From Nodularia sphaerocarpa UHCC 0038 (lineage in GTDB: Bacteria; Cyanobacteriota; Cyanobacteriia; Cyanobacteriales; Nostocaceae), in contig NZ_CP060140.1 of assembly GCF_022376295.1 (NCBI RefSeq), positions 4,840,356 through 4,904,355 on the forward strand: a stretch of DNA of 64,000 nucleotides, given 5' to 3'. The position numbers and the translations under genes were made by a program. Positions 18,005-27,007 of this stretch are shown piece after piece. The notes under the pieces are model-generated. The model was given only the letters and a program-made list of their open reading frames with translations. It was not told where the DNA came from and ran no database searches. Position 1 is the stretch's first letter; every line of letters begins with the position of its first letter.

Positions 18005-18820
18005 ATGTCGAGCTTATCTCGTTTGTCTGCATTAGGTGCATCTATCGTAACTCTAGGGATAGCAGCAAGTTTAACTTCTCCAGCTTTATCACAGAATACT
18101 TTTTCTGATGTTCCCCCTGATTATTGGGCGAAACCATTTATTGAGCGTTTAGCCCAAAGAAATATTATTGTGGGATATCCAGATGGGACATTTCGACCCG
18201 AACAGGCTGTACAACGGGATGAATTCGCCGCCATGCTTCGTCAAGCATTTGAGCAAGAACCGATGCGGGAAATAGAAGATGCTAGCGCTTTTCAAGATAT
18301 TCCTGAAGGATATTGGGCATCTCCCGCCATTGAGTCAGCCTATCAACAAGGATTTATGAGTGGTTATCCTGGTGGTTTGTTTCGCCCCAATCAGCCAGTT
18401 TCTAGAGTAGATGCCTTAGTTACCTTAACTAGAGGCTTGAATTTAGCACCAGAACCTCGGCGAACTGTGAGAAGACCTGTATATTTACCACTAGCAATGA
18501 CTTCTTTAATGCAGCCTTTAGTAGCAGCAGCACCCCAGCCAACTACCCCTGTAGCAGCACTGGCAAAAGATTATTATGTTGATGCCCAGCAAATTCCTGC
18601 CTATGCTATTAATGATATAGGTATAGCAACACAACAGAATCTGGTGGTTAATCATCCCAATCCTAGACAGCTAGAACCTAACGAACCTCTCAGACGTGCA
18701 ACTGCGGCTGCTTTTATTCACCAAACTTTGGTTGCTCAGGAGAGAATGGAACCTCTGCCTAGTCATCTAGAAGCTTATAACTATATTGTTCGCCCTGAAG
18801 TTGCCCAAGCGGCTCGATGA
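18005..18820 (+). CDS. Exported SLH-domain protein
   Basis: A 271-residue protein with a Sec signal peptide (about 1-29, ALS before the cut). Two clear S-layer homology units follow (FSDVPPDYWAKPFIERL to about residue 80; FQDIPEGYWASPAIESAY to about 140). A Pro/Ala-rich linker leads to a weaker third unit (about 193-245). SLH units bind cell-wall polymers linked to peptidoglycan, so this is probably a periplasmic or outer-envelope protein. Unlike the larger cyanobacterial SLH porins it has no beta-barrel domain. GGAGG lies close before the ATG. A 32-bp palindrome follows at 18845. Confidence 0.88.
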   Translation: MSSLSRLSALGASIVTLGIAASLTSPALSQNTFSDVPPDYWAKPFIERLAQRNIIVGYPDGTFRPEQAVQRDEFAAMLRQAFEQEPMREIEDASAFQDIPEGYWASPAIESAYQQGFMSGYPGGLFRPNQPVSRVDALVTLTRGLNLAPEPRRTVRRPVYLPLAMTSLMQPLVAAAPQPTTPVAALAKDYYVDAQQIPAYAINDIGIATQQNLVVNHPNPRQLEPNEPLRRATAAAFIHQTLVAQERMEPLPSHLEAYNYIVRPEVAQAAR

Positions 18821-18844
18821 ATTGAAGATTTCACCTATTGGCTC

Positions 18845-18876
18845 GTAGTTGCGCTTTAGCGCTAAAGCGCAACTAC
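18845..18876. repeat. GTAGTTGCGCTTTAGC palindrome, full copy
   Basis: A perfect 32-bp palindrome between the convergent SLH gene and aspS. A copy with one change is at 23050-23081 and a half copy at 1876-1893. Confidence 0.9.
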
Positions 18877-18899
18877 AAACGATAATGATTTATCTTAAC

Positions 18900-20687
18900 T
18901 TAAGACTTGGGCTTGTAAGTCGAAGCAACGTGTAAGTCTTTCAATTGCTTGACATCTACCCCTGAAGGTGCATCAGTGAGCAAACAACGGGCTTGTTGTG
19001 TCTTGGGAAAAGCAATCACATCCCGAATCGATTCTTCCCCAGCCAGCAACATTACCAAACGGTCTAAACCGTAGGCAATGCCACCATGCGGCGGTGTACC
19101 ATATTCAAAGGCATCTAAGAGAAAGCCAAATTTATTCTGTGCTTCTTCAGGAGACAAACCAATGGCTTCAAACACCTGCTGTTGAACATCCCCTTGATAA
19201 ATCCGCAGGCTTCCGCCACCAATTTCTAAACCGTTTAACACCAAATCGTAAGCTTGGGCGCGTGCAGTTTTTAAATCACTCACATCTTCAGGATGGGGTG
19301 CAGTAAAGGGGTGGTGCAGTGCTTCTAGGCGTTTTTCGTCAGCATTCCACTCAAACATGGGGAAGTCTGTAATCCAAAGTAAGTTGGTTTTTTCGGGATT
19401 AATTAATTTAAATTCCCTAGCCACAACTTGCCGCAATCTGTCTAAAGTTTTATTAACTGTCGCCGTGTCACCAGCCCCAAATAATAACAAATGACCGGCT
19501 TTTGCACCTGTGCGTTGCAGAATTTCCTGTTTTTGGGCTTCGCTGAGGTTGTCTTTAATTGCGCCAATGGTGTCAATTTCACCATTTTCTCGCACGCGGA
19601 TGAAAGCTAAACCTTTTGCACCGGCTTCGCTGGCTTCCTTGAATAAATCACCGCCTGGTTTAATGCGGACATTAGAAATGGCATCGTTACCGTTGGGAAT
19701 TGGCAGAATTTTAACTATACCACCATGAGCGATCGCATCCCGGAAAACTTTAAAACCAGAATCTTGCAAAACATCGGAAACATTGACTAATTCCAAATCA
19801 TAGCGGGTATCTGGTTTATCACTACCATAGCGTTCCATTGCATCGGCGTAGGTCAGACGGGGGAATGGTAAGTTTAACTCAATACCTTTAACTGCTTTGA
19901 AGATATGAGCAACTAACTTTTCATTCAGGGCGATAATTTCTTCTTGGGACATGAAACTCATTTCCATGTCCAACTGAGTAAATTCTGGTTGTCTGTCAGC
20001 GCGCAAATCTTCATCACGGAAGCAACGGGCAATCTGATAATATCTATCCATGCCCGATACCATGAGGATCTGTTTGAATAGCTGGGGTGATTGCGGTAAA
20101 GCAAACCACTCGCCTGGATTGGAACGACTGGGTAAAATGTAATCCCTCGCACCTTCAGGGGTGGAACGGGTGAGAATGGGGGTTTCAATTTCAATGAAAC
20201 CTTCGAGGTCTTCTAAGAACCGACGCATGGATTTGACAACCTGATGACGCAATTGCATATTTTGCGCCATGCGTTCTCGTCGCAAGTCCAAATAACGATA
20301 CTTCAGCCGCAAGTCTTCCCGCACAGTTTCAGTGTCAGCTGTGGAAACTTGGAATGGTAACTGTTTACTAACGCCGTTAAGCAGTGTAATTTGATCGGCG
20401 TAGATTTCAACTTCGCCAGTGGGGAGGCGAGGATTCAAAGATTCTTCGGGACGGTGCGTGACTCTACCGATGATTTCGACAACGTATTCATTCCGCAGGT
20501 TGTTAGCCTGTTCGTAGGAATCTGGGGTGCGTTGCGGATCACTGACAATTTGGAGAATACCAGAGCGATCGCGCAAATCTAAGAATATCACGCCCCCATG
20601 ATCGCGGCGACGGTCTACCCAACCGTATAAGGTAACAGTTTCTCCAATATCTTCTTTTCGGAGTTCGCCGCAATAGTGAGTTCGCAT
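18900..20687 (-). CDS. aspS: Aspartyl-tRNA synthetase
   Basis: Class II enzyme that charges tRNA-Asp (or tRNA-Asp/Asn in species with the amidotransferase route). The 595-residue protein has the bacterial layout. There is an N-terminal OB anticodon domain (MRTHYCGELRKEDIGETVTL to about 110), motif 1 near 145-180, and motif 2 FRDEDLRADRQPEFTQLD (about 222-239). The bacterial insertion (GAD) domain lies at about 290-420, with motif 3 GIAYGLDRLVMLLAG near 537. Length is normal. Monocistronic on the minus strand, with a hairpin-rich leader at 20820-20960. Confidence 0.97.
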   Translation of the reverse strand: MRTHYCGELRKEDIGETVTLYGWVDRRRDHGGVIFLDLRDRSGILQIVSDPQRTPDSYEQANNLRNEYVVEIIGRVTHRPEESLNPRLPTGEVEIYADQITLLNGVSKQLPFQVSTADTETVREDLRLKYRYLDLRRERMAQNMQLRHQVVKSMRRFLEDLEGFIEIETPILTRSTPEGARDYILPSRSNPGEWFALPQSPQLFKQILMVSGMDRYYQIARCFRDEDLRADRQPEFTQLDMEMSFMSQEEIIALNEKLVAHIFKAVKGIELNLPFPRLTYADAMERYGSDKPDTRYDLELVNVSDVLQDSGFKVFRDAIAHGGIVKILPIPNGNDAISNVRIKPGGDLFKEASEAGAKGLAFIRVRENGEIDTIGAIKDNLSEAQKQEILQRTGAKAGHLLLFGAGDTATVNKTLDRLRQVVAREFKLINPEKTNLLWITDFPMFEWNADEKRLEALHHPFTAPHPEDVSDLKTARAQAYDLVLNGLEIGGGSLRIYQGDVQQQVFEAIGLSPEEAQNKFGFLLDAFEYGTPPHGGIAYGLDRLVMLLAGEESIRDVIAFPKTQQARCLLTDAPSGVDVKQLKDLHVASTYKPKS

Positions 20688-20819
20688 AAGTGTTAGTTTT
20701 ATTCTGTCGGGCTAGATGGGCTAGTAAATGTCAAAGCTTTCCCATTATCCAGCATCAATAGTAATTGTAGTAGTTTCCGTTGAAGAAAAAACAGCAGCTA
20801 TATATTTTGCATCAGGCGA

Positions 20820-20960
20820 CTGAAGTCGCAACTACACAAACGAAGTCCGCCTACGCGGACTCAAGAGAAATTCAGTTTTTAACCCGCGCAGGTGGTCACT
20901 GAGCTTGTCGAAGTGCGGGTTTTGCTTGTGTAGCCGCGATTTCTAATCGCCTGGGCTTTA
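20820..20960. repeat. Composite dispersed repeat with nested hairpins
   Basis: Contains AAGTCCGCCTACGCGGACT (about 20844-20862), then AACCCGCGCAGGT and GCGGGTTTTG arms, then GTAGCCGCGATTTCTAATCGC. The same modules in the same order are at 38905-39030. Here a 21-base piece with its own hairpin (CACTGAGCTTGTCGAAGTG) is inserted inside the AACCC/GGGTT hairpin. Confidence 0.75.
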
Positions 20961-20982
20961 GGTGATTTCTCTGGTTTAAAAA

Positions 20983-22308
20983 TCAATTTTTATGCCAAAT
21001 CAGTTCCAAACGGTCTTGGGCTGTTTTCAAAGCCTTTTCGGGAGACTCGCCCAGCAACGTCGCCTCAATCGCTCGACCCAGACTATCAGATAAACTATTA
21101 TAACCAGCAATAATTGGTCTACCACGTGCCGCAGGCATTTGATCCAGAAAAACTTTTAACACGGGTTTTTCGTTCATGAACTCTTGATAAGCTGCACTTT
21201 GGGTCGATTTCATATTCACCGGCAAAAAACCCGTCCCAATACTCCATTCTGTTTGGAATTCTTCACTCAAAACAAACTCTAAAAACTTGAGTGCGGCTTC
21301 TTCCCTGGCTGGTGTAGTCTTCATGACATACAAATTACCATCGCCAATGGCTGTAGCTTGTTCCACATTTGCAGGCATGGGAAATACCTGATAATCAACA
21401 TCAGACTTCATAATATAAGTCCAAGGCCCTGTAATTTGCATCGCAACGCGACCGGCTATAAAATCATCCTCTTCATAACCTCGCTCCGGTGCAGATAACT
21501 TGACGGAACCATCTTTGATTAAATCTTGCCAAAATTGCAAAGCACTCACTGCTGCATCTGTGGTCAAATTTGGGCGATTATCAGTAATTATCTCACCGCC
21601 AGCACTCCATAAAAAGGGGAACCAACTAAATACAGTCCATTCGCCTTTACCTAAAGGTAATAACATTCCCTGCTGTTCGGGTTTACCATCACCATCTTTG
21701 TCTATGGTTAATTTTTTGGCAACTTCTCGTAATTCTGACCAAGTTTTAGGCGTTTGGGTAATTCCCGCCGCTTGGAAAAGCTGAGGGCGGTAAAAAATGC
21801 CGATGTTGCTGGTGTACAGTGGAACTGACCAAAGATGATCATCTAATGTTAATGCTGCCAATAAATTGGGGCTAACTTCCGATTTTAGGGGAGATTTTTC
21901 TAGCCAATCTTCTAAAGGTCGAATTGCGTCCAGTTCTACAAACTGACCTGTCAATTGCGGGTAAAAACTCAGGATATCTGGAGGAACATTTCCCACAACT
22001 GCGGCGAGAATTTTCGGTAATTGTTGGTCTAGTCCACCTGCAAAAATAGATTCTACTTGGATATCTGGATGAGTCTGATTAAATTTATCGACTAATTTTT
22101 GGAATACATCTCGATTAGCTGGGGGGTTAATTCCTTGCCATAATGTTAAACGAATCACGCCATCGTCTTTCTGTGCTGAAGCTTGACAACCAGATAATAT
22201 GATTAGACATGAACTCAGAATAATTCCTAAAACTAATAGCCTCGAAGTAGAAGAGATGAGTTGACGAAAAAAATTGCTGATTGGGTGTAGTAAAGGTGGA
22301 ATTTTCAT
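20983..22308 (-). CDS. Sugar ABC transporter substrate-binding lipoprotein
   Basis: A 441-residue family 1 (MalE-like) extracellular solute-binding protein. A long N-terminus ends in a lipobox LSGC with the lipidated cysteine at residue 41. The mature part begins with RLTLWQGINPPANRDVFQKL and has the typical two-lobe pattern with SDVLSFYPQ-like and AMQITGPWTYIM (about 298-309) segments. It would deliver a sugar or glycoside to an ABC permease. No permease or ATPase gene lies in this window, so it is an orphan binding protein here. It starts nine bases after the glycosyltransferase stop, so the two are co-transcribed. Confidence 0.9.
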   Translation of the reverse strand: MKIPPLLHPISNFFRQLISSTSRLLVLGIILSSCLIILSGCQASAQKDDGVIRLTLWQGINPPANRDVFQKLVDKFNQTHPDIQVESIFAGGLDQQLPKILAAVVGNVPPDILSFYPQLTGQFVELDAIRPLEDWLEKSPLKSEVSPNLLAALTLDDHLWSVPLYTSNIGIFYRPQLFQAAGITQTPKTWSELREVAKKLTIDKDGDGKPEQQGMLLPLGKGEWTVFSWFPFLWSAGGEIITDNRPNLTTDAAVSALQFWQDLIKDGSVKLSAPERGYEEDDFIAGRVAMQITGPWTYIMKSDVDYQVFPMPANVEQATAIGDGNLYVMKTTPAREEAALKFLEFVLSEEFQTEWSIGTGFLPVNMKSTQSAAYQEFMNEKPVLKVFLDQMPAARGRPIIAGYNSLSDSLGRAIEATLLGESPEKALKTAQDRLELIWHKN

Positions 22309-22317
22309 GTCTACTGG

Positions 22318-22980
22318 TTAGCTAGATGAAGAAATTTTTTCTAACACGCTCTTAGTAATACTCGTTTCGGCTCTGGTGTAAATATAAGTTTGTGGTTCCC
22401 TGACTTTTCGAGTTTGACAGATTTTTTCTGCACGTTCCCAAAAGTCTGTATCTTCTCCATAAGGAATATTATGAAATCCTTTTAGTCGAAAAAATATGTG
22501 CCGTTTCCCAAAAAATGTGGGACCTAAAACACATTCTCGCAGATTAATTGTTTTATCTGGTTGAAAATAATCTGCTACAAAAATTTCTTCTTCAGAGTCA
22601 AATCCTCCTTCAATTAAATCAATTTCTGGATTAGCTCTCATATATTCTAAACGCGAAGCTAGATGATTGGGTTTGTAAGCATCATCACTATCTATAAATG
22701 TCAGATAATTACCAAATGATGCCTGAATCCCGGCGTTTTTAGCGTAGCCTAATTTACGATTTCGATGTTTCAAATAACGAATATTGGGAATTTCTTGCAG
22801 ATATGAATCCACAAGTTCAAAGGTATTGTCTTGACTACCATCGTCTACTACAACAAGTTCCCAATCTTTAAAGGTTTGATTAATCACGCTATCGATACAG
22901 GTTTTTAGGTGATTTACCCGGTTGTAGGTACATAAAATAACTGTTATTTCTGGGTTGATGTCAAAGGTGATGCTGCTCAT
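22318..22980 (-). CDS. Family 2 glycosyltransferase
   Basis: A 220-residue GT-A fold glycosyltransferase. EITVILCTYNRVNHLKTCID opens the nucleotide-sugar domain. ELVVVDDGSQDNT (about 47-59) and the DSDDAY metal-binding DxD (about 98-103) are intact. No transmembrane segment, so it is a soluble or peripheral enzyme. Donor and acceptor are unknown. First gene of a two-gene unit with the solute-binding protein; the pairing is unusual and may reflect a carbohydrate pathway. The upstream spacer holds a palindrome at 23050-23081. Confidence 0.9.
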   Translation of the reverse strand: MSSITFDINPEITVILCTYNRVNHLKTCIDSVINQTFKDWELVVVDDGSQDNTFELVDSYLQEIPNIRYLKHRNRKLGYAKNAGIQASFGNYLTFIDSDDAYKPNHLASRLEYMRANPEIDLIEGGFDSEEEIFVADYFQPDKTINLRECVLGPTFFGKRHIFFRLKGFHNIPYGEDTDFWERAEKICQTRKVREPQTYIYTRAETSITKSVLEKISSSS

Positions 22981-23049
22981 TGATTTTGATATTTAAAAGT
23001 ACATTAGCTATGATTTAAGTAAGTCTGAATGAATAAATTATCATGGTTT

Positions 23050-23081
23050 GTAGTTGCGCTTTAGCGCTAAAGCACAACTAC
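23050..23081. repeat. GTAGTTGCGCTTTAGC palindrome, one mismatch
   Basis: Same 32-bp element as 18845-18876 with one changed base in the right arm. It lies ten bases from the methyltransferase stop. Confidence 0.88.
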
Positions 23082-23091
23082 GAGGAAAGCT

Positions 23092-24198
23092 TTATTTTTC
23101 AGCCATAATACAGGTAGCAACCGGATAATCTGGATGAAAAGCATCTAGTTCTTCAGTTGTCAGTTCTTCTACGGCGATTCCATGATAACTAGCGATCGCA
23201 CTTGTGGGATTACCATAGATGTATAATTGCTGTTGACTATACTTCCTAAATATGTATGTAAAAGCATCTGGTAAAGGTCGCCAATAATCGGCGGGAGTAG
23301 CATGAAGTCTAATCGCACTGGGAACCATTGCAAAACATTTTCCCCCTGGTTTTAGCCAAGTGAGAATATTTTCCACAGCTATCCAAGGTGCATAACAATG
23401 TTCTAAAACATTAAAAATAATCACGGAATCAAAAGATTCTGGTTTGATGATTGATACATCATGCACATCCCCAACTACATCTACACCAGCGCCGGCTTCT
23501 ATGTTGAGAATTTTATATGATGTTCCTGGATTAATTTGATAAAAATCTTTATCTTTTGGTGTTCCTCCTATTTCCAGGATATTACCGACAATCTGAGATT
23601 TAATCTCTGCCAGAAATTTGCCCAGATAGTATCTATCAACGGGTGTTCCTCTGGTTAATCCAAATGCTTGACAAATGGGAACTGCTTTTTTCAAGTCACC
23701 CCAATCGATAGAACCTGTTGCGGGTGATAATAAACCTATTTTTTCTAGATGTTCTACTAATTTGCGGAAGTCTTCTAGACTTTGAATCGAGTCTAAATCA
23801 TCTTTTAATTGATACTGAGAAAACAATTGCGGTAGAACTTGGTAAGTTGCTTGACTTAATTCCCCCAGTTCAAACTGCATATCTTTTTCGATAAAACTGC
23901 GAAAGCCTTTACCAAAAATTGTCAGGCTACCATCTGCTAAAAATACTATGGCATCTTGAGATAAAGGCTGATATTTATCTAGTTCCTCAATGAATTTATC
24001 TGCAAGTGCAGCGAATTGAATTTTTTGAAAGATTTGATAGGCTTTTTCTAAAGAATGTTCATGAACAAATATTTCTAAAATCGTTAACCATGATTGAGCA
24101 GGAATGATTTCGGCGGTGCGCTGACTCCACGCAAAAATTGCATATATCTGAGAATTTTCAACTTTTATAAAAGCATTAGGAATATATTTTTTAGTCAT
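23092..24198 (-). CDS. SAM-dependent methyltransferase with long N-terminal part
   Basis: A 368-residue protein. The C-terminal half (from about 200) is a class I methyltransferase of the Methyltransf_11/23 type: NILEIGGTPKDKDFY as motif I, SIIKPESFDSVIIFNVLEHC as the strand-4 region, LTWLKPGGKCFAMVPS, and ADYWRPLPDAFTYIF, a signature of sugar/polyketide-type enzymes. Motif I is not the usual GxGxG. The N-terminal 165 residues look helical, with a KAYQIFQKIQFAALADKF segment, and are unrecognised. It is separated by 111 bases from the glycosyltransferase and may work in the same glycan modification. Confidence 0.85.
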   Translation of the reverse strand: MTKKYIPNAFIKVENSQIYAIFAWSQRTAEIIPAQSWLTILEIFVHEHSLEKAYQIFQKIQFAALADKFIEELDKYQPLSQDAIVFLADGSLTIFGKGFRSFIEKDMQFELGELSQATYQVLPQLFSQYQLKDDLDSIQSLEDFRKLVEHLEKIGLLSPATGSIDWGDLKKAVPICQAFGLTRGTPVDRYYLGKFLAEIKSQIVGNILEIGGTPKDKDFYQINPGTSYKILNIEAGAGVDVVGDVHDVSIIKPESFDSVIIFNVLEHCYAPWIAVENILTWLKPGGKCFAMVPSAIRLHATPADYWRPLPDAFTYIFRKYSQQQLYIYGNPTSAIASYHGIAVEELTTEELDAFHPDYPVATCIMAEK

Positions 24199-24334
24199 AT
24201 AATAATTGGGAAATTTTTATTTAAATAATCATGACTCAGGTATTATAAGCTATTTAGGGATATTTTTATGATTGATTACTGAGTTCTTACCAGAAAGACT
24301 GATATCTAACTGACAGAGGTCGAACTCTCTACAG

Positions 24335-24364
24335 GCGTTAACTTGGGTATGCCCTACCCTATTT
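24335..24364 (-). repeat. Fragment shared with the lnt-gyrA element
   Basis: Thirty bases (GGGTATGCCCTACCCTATTT end) match the reverse complement of 39352-39381 with two differences. Confidence 0.75.
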
Positions 24365-24384
24365 AATCCACTAGCTAAGTGCAG

Positions 24385-24492
24385 TTCTAGACTGAACGGT
24401 TTAGTTTAGTTGGGTGCAGGGTTAACGTGGCGCATTTACTTAACAGCCCGCTAACCTATTTATTATATCACAATATTTTGAATAAATCACAA
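24385..24492 (+). repeat. 108-bp direct repeat, copy 1
   Basis: Begins TTCTAGACTGAACGG and ends CAATATTTTGAATAAATC; the second copy is at 24583-24690. About ten differences over 108 bases. Confidence 0.85.
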
Positions 24493-24582
24493 CTCAACAC
24501 AAACAGATGGACATAGCACAGATCAACAGATCAATAGTGAAGTCTGTAGTTCGGTTGGGTTTGGGGTTGGCTTAAAACTTGC

Positions 24583-24690
24583 TTCTAGACTAAACCGTTT
24601 AGTTTAGTTGGGTGCAGGGTTGGCGTGGCGCATTTAGTTACCTGCCTGCTAACCTATTAATCATATCACAATATTTTGAATAAATCACAA
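24583..24690 (+). repeat. 108-bp direct repeat, copy 2
   Basis: Begins TTCTAGACTAAACCG and ends with the same CAATATTTTGAATAAATC as copy 1. It ends about 127 bases before murF. Confidence 0.85.
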
Positions 24691-24817
24691 ATAAATTTCT
24701 ACTTCCGTTGACTGGAAATGGTTAGATATTTTTTTGACAGAAATGATGGGACTAAGCACCAGAAAATTTGTATACTTTGGGTTTCGCTAATTTAACTTTG
24801 AAAATAAGTTCATAATT

Positions 24818-26170
24818 ATGCTTTGGTCTGTTAGCATCTCCCAATTGTTAGAACTTCTGTGCGCGAAACCTGTGAATTTATCTGAAGCTGCTTTAACACA
24901 AGTCAGCAGCGCTATCGAAACAGATACCCGGATGATTAAACCTGGGGAAGTGTTTTTGGCTTTACGAGGAGAAAATTTTGATGGACACGATTTCGTTTCC
25001 CATGCGATCGCTCAGGGTGCAATAGCGGCTATTGTGGATGGTGATTATGACAATTCGGGTTTACCTGTATTGCAAGTTAGGAACACTTTACAAGCATATC
25101 AGCAACTGGCTCGATGGTGGCGCGATCGCCTAAATATTCCAGTAATTGGGGTGACGGGTTCTGTGGGTAAAACCACAACCAAGGAAATCATCGCCGCAGT
25201 TTTGGCGACTGAGGGACGAGTTCACAAAACTTTTGGCAATTTTAATAACGAAATCGGCGTTCCCAAAACTTTGTTGGAACTGGATACAGAACATGACTAT
25301 GCTGTGGTAGAAATGGCGATGCGGGGTGAGGGACAAATTGCCGAACTGACGCAAATCGCCCGTCCGAATATTGGGGTAATTACCAATGTGGGAACCGCAC
25401 ATATTGAGTTACTGGGTTCTGAAGAAGCGATCGCTCGTGCTAAATGTGAATTATTAGCCGAAATGTCTCCAGATGGTGTAGCTATTCTCAATCATGACAA
25501 TCCCCTATTAATGGCTACGGCGCAAGAAGTTTGGTCTGGGGAAGTTGTGAGTTATGGCTTGTCTGGTGGTGATATTCAAGGAGTGCTGACCGATAACCAG
25601 ACGATAAAAGTTGGGGAAATGCAGCTACCTTTACCTTTACCTGGTCGTCATAATGCGAGTAATTTTTTAGCAGCTTTAGCGGTGGCGCAGGTTTTGGGAA
25701 TCCCCTGGTCAAGGTTGCAAAATGGTGTGAAAGTGAATATGCCCACGGGGCGATCGCAACAGTTTACCCTGCCCCATGATATTATTCTCTTAGATGAGAC
25801 TTATAATGCTGCACCAGAAGCTATGACCGCAGCTTTACAATTATTGGCAGATACACCGGGAAAACGCAAGATTGCGGTATTAGGTGCAATGAAAGAATTG
25901 GGAGAGCGATCGCGGCAATTACACCAAAGAGTCGGTGAAACGGTGCAGAGGTTGCAATTAGACGGTTTGCTGGTTTTAGTGGATGGTACAGATGCAGAAG
26001 CGATCGCTCAAAGTGCAGAGGGTATCCCATCGGAGTGTTTTACAACTCATGCTGATTTGGTAGCTCGATTAAAGACATTTGTGCAAACAGGCGATCGCAT
26101 TTTATTCAAAGCCGCCCATTCCGTAGGACTTGATCGGGTTGTTAATCAATTTCGCGCCGAATTTCTCTAA
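24818..26170 (+). CDS. murF: UDP-MurNAc-tripeptide--D-Ala-D-Ala ligase
   Basis: Adds D-Ala-D-Ala to UDP-MurNAc-tripeptide, the last cytoplasmic step in peptidoglycan precursor synthesis. The 450-residue Mur ligase has an N-terminal substrate domain (DTRMIKPGEVFLALRGENFDGHDF) and the ATP P-loop GVTGSVGKTTTKEI (about 110-123). It also has NFNNEIGVPKTLLEL, the MAMRGEGQIAELTQIARP MurF signature, and the C-terminal DETYNAAPEAMTAAL and LGAMKELG motifs. Length is normal. It lies at the left edge of the type IV secretion-like cluster but is a separate unit. Confidence 0.97.
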   Translation: MLWSVSISQLLELLCAKPVNLSEAALTQVSSAIETDTRMIKPGEVFLALRGENFDGHDFVSHAIAQGAIAAIVDGDYDNSGLPVLQVRNTLQAYQQLARWWRDRLNIPVIGVTGSVGKTTTKEIIAAVLATEGRVHKTFGNFNNEIGVPKTLLELDTEHDYAVVEMAMRGEGQIAELTQIARPNIGVITNVGTAHIELLGSEEAIARAKCELLAEMSPDGVAILNHDNPLLMATAQEVWSGEVVSYGLSGGDIQGVLTDNQTIKVGEMQLPLPLPGRHNASNFLAALAVAQVLGIPWSRLQNGVKVNMPTGRSQQFTLPHDIILLDETYNAAPEAMTAALQLLADTPGKRKIAVLGAMKELGERSRQLHQRVGETVQRLQLDGLLVLVDGTDAEAIAQSAEGIPSECFTTHADLVARLKTFVQTGDRILFKAAHSVGLDRVVNQFRAEFL

Positions 26171-26587
26171 TCAATTAGCTAAATTATGCTGGTTGATTAA
26201 ACTCAAAAAATCAAGCCTCTGCAATTAAATATTCTGAAATGATTCTTGATAAAAAACTCTAGAATTGCAGGACAAATAAATAAAGTCCGCAGGTGCGGAC
26301 TTAGAAATTTGGATAAGGTTAGGTTCTTAACAAGATGGACTACAACTTGTTAGAGGTTATCTTTATTGTTAATAACTTTTCTTAAAAAATCAAGTATCTC
26401 AGATAGAATGTTTAGACATAACTCCAGTAATTATGTCTTCTTATACCTGAATAAATACGAAGAGAAAGTATAAAAATTTAAATTTCCTCGTGCAGAATAG
26501 CTTTAGTTTTCTAATATCTTACACATCTATAGCAATCCGGTTTGATTTCTGTAGCTTGGGTGACGTAGCCATATTTATTTGCGTAGG

Positions 26588-26617
26588 TGGGGAGTGGGGA
26601 GTGGGGAGTGGGGAGTT
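26588..26617 (+). repeat. GGGGAGT tandem heptamers
   Basis: About four head-to-tail copies of the heptamer GGGGAGT, with two more after about 30 bases. This is a short tandemly repeated repetitive sequence of the type known in Nostocales. Confidence 0.85.
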
Positions 26618-26687
26618 ACTTCGACTGCGCTCAGTAACCGTTCGAGTGGGGAGTGGGGAAGAGCCTTTTTATATTTTACTGGAATTG

Positions 26688-26732
26688 TCAGCGCATAGCG
26701 CAGGCTACGCCAACAAAAATCAAATAGTGCTA
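26688..26732 (-). repeat. Dispersed repeat with GCGTAGCCTGC core, inverted copy
   Basis: Reverse complement of the 17545-17585 element (GCATAGCGCAGGCTACGCC on the plus strand). Confidence 0.7.
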
Positions 26733-27007
26733 CGGTATGTCCCGACTGGGTTACATTATTTCTTCATTAGGAATTTGTATTATTCGTTAAGTAAAGAAAA
26801 ATAGCGGTAATTTAACTAAATGTTAAGAATTAATTACCTAAACCTTAATACACAGTCACAAAGCGAAAATATACTATAGATATAAAATATAAGCTACATC
26901 AAATCTCTGGATAAATACAGATGACAGTTGACAGCTTTAAAATTAGAGTAAAACATTTAAGCAAGAATAGCACTTATATTTGTGATAGATAACAGGGAAA
27001 TTAGTAA

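Larger units (their letters stand above)
24199..24817. other. Divergent spacer with a 108-bp direct repeat
   Basis: Carries the 24335-24364 segment related to the element next to gyrA, and two copies (24385-24492, 24583-24690) of a 108-bp sequence. No gene. The murF promoter must lie in the last 120 bases or within the second repeat. Confidence 0.7.
26171..27007. other. Spacer before the type IV secretion-like cluster
   Basis: No credible gene. It holds an AAGTCCGCAGGTGCGGACTT hairpin (about 26284-26303), a run of seven-base GGGGAGT units (26588-26617, again near 26647), and the repeat 26688-26732. The last 200 bases are very A+T-rich with several possible promoters. Confidence 0.65.

Noticed and set aside
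26490..26804. 104-codon open frame
   Set aside because: It is made of GGGGAGT heptamers and a dispersed repeat and has no protein-like pattern.
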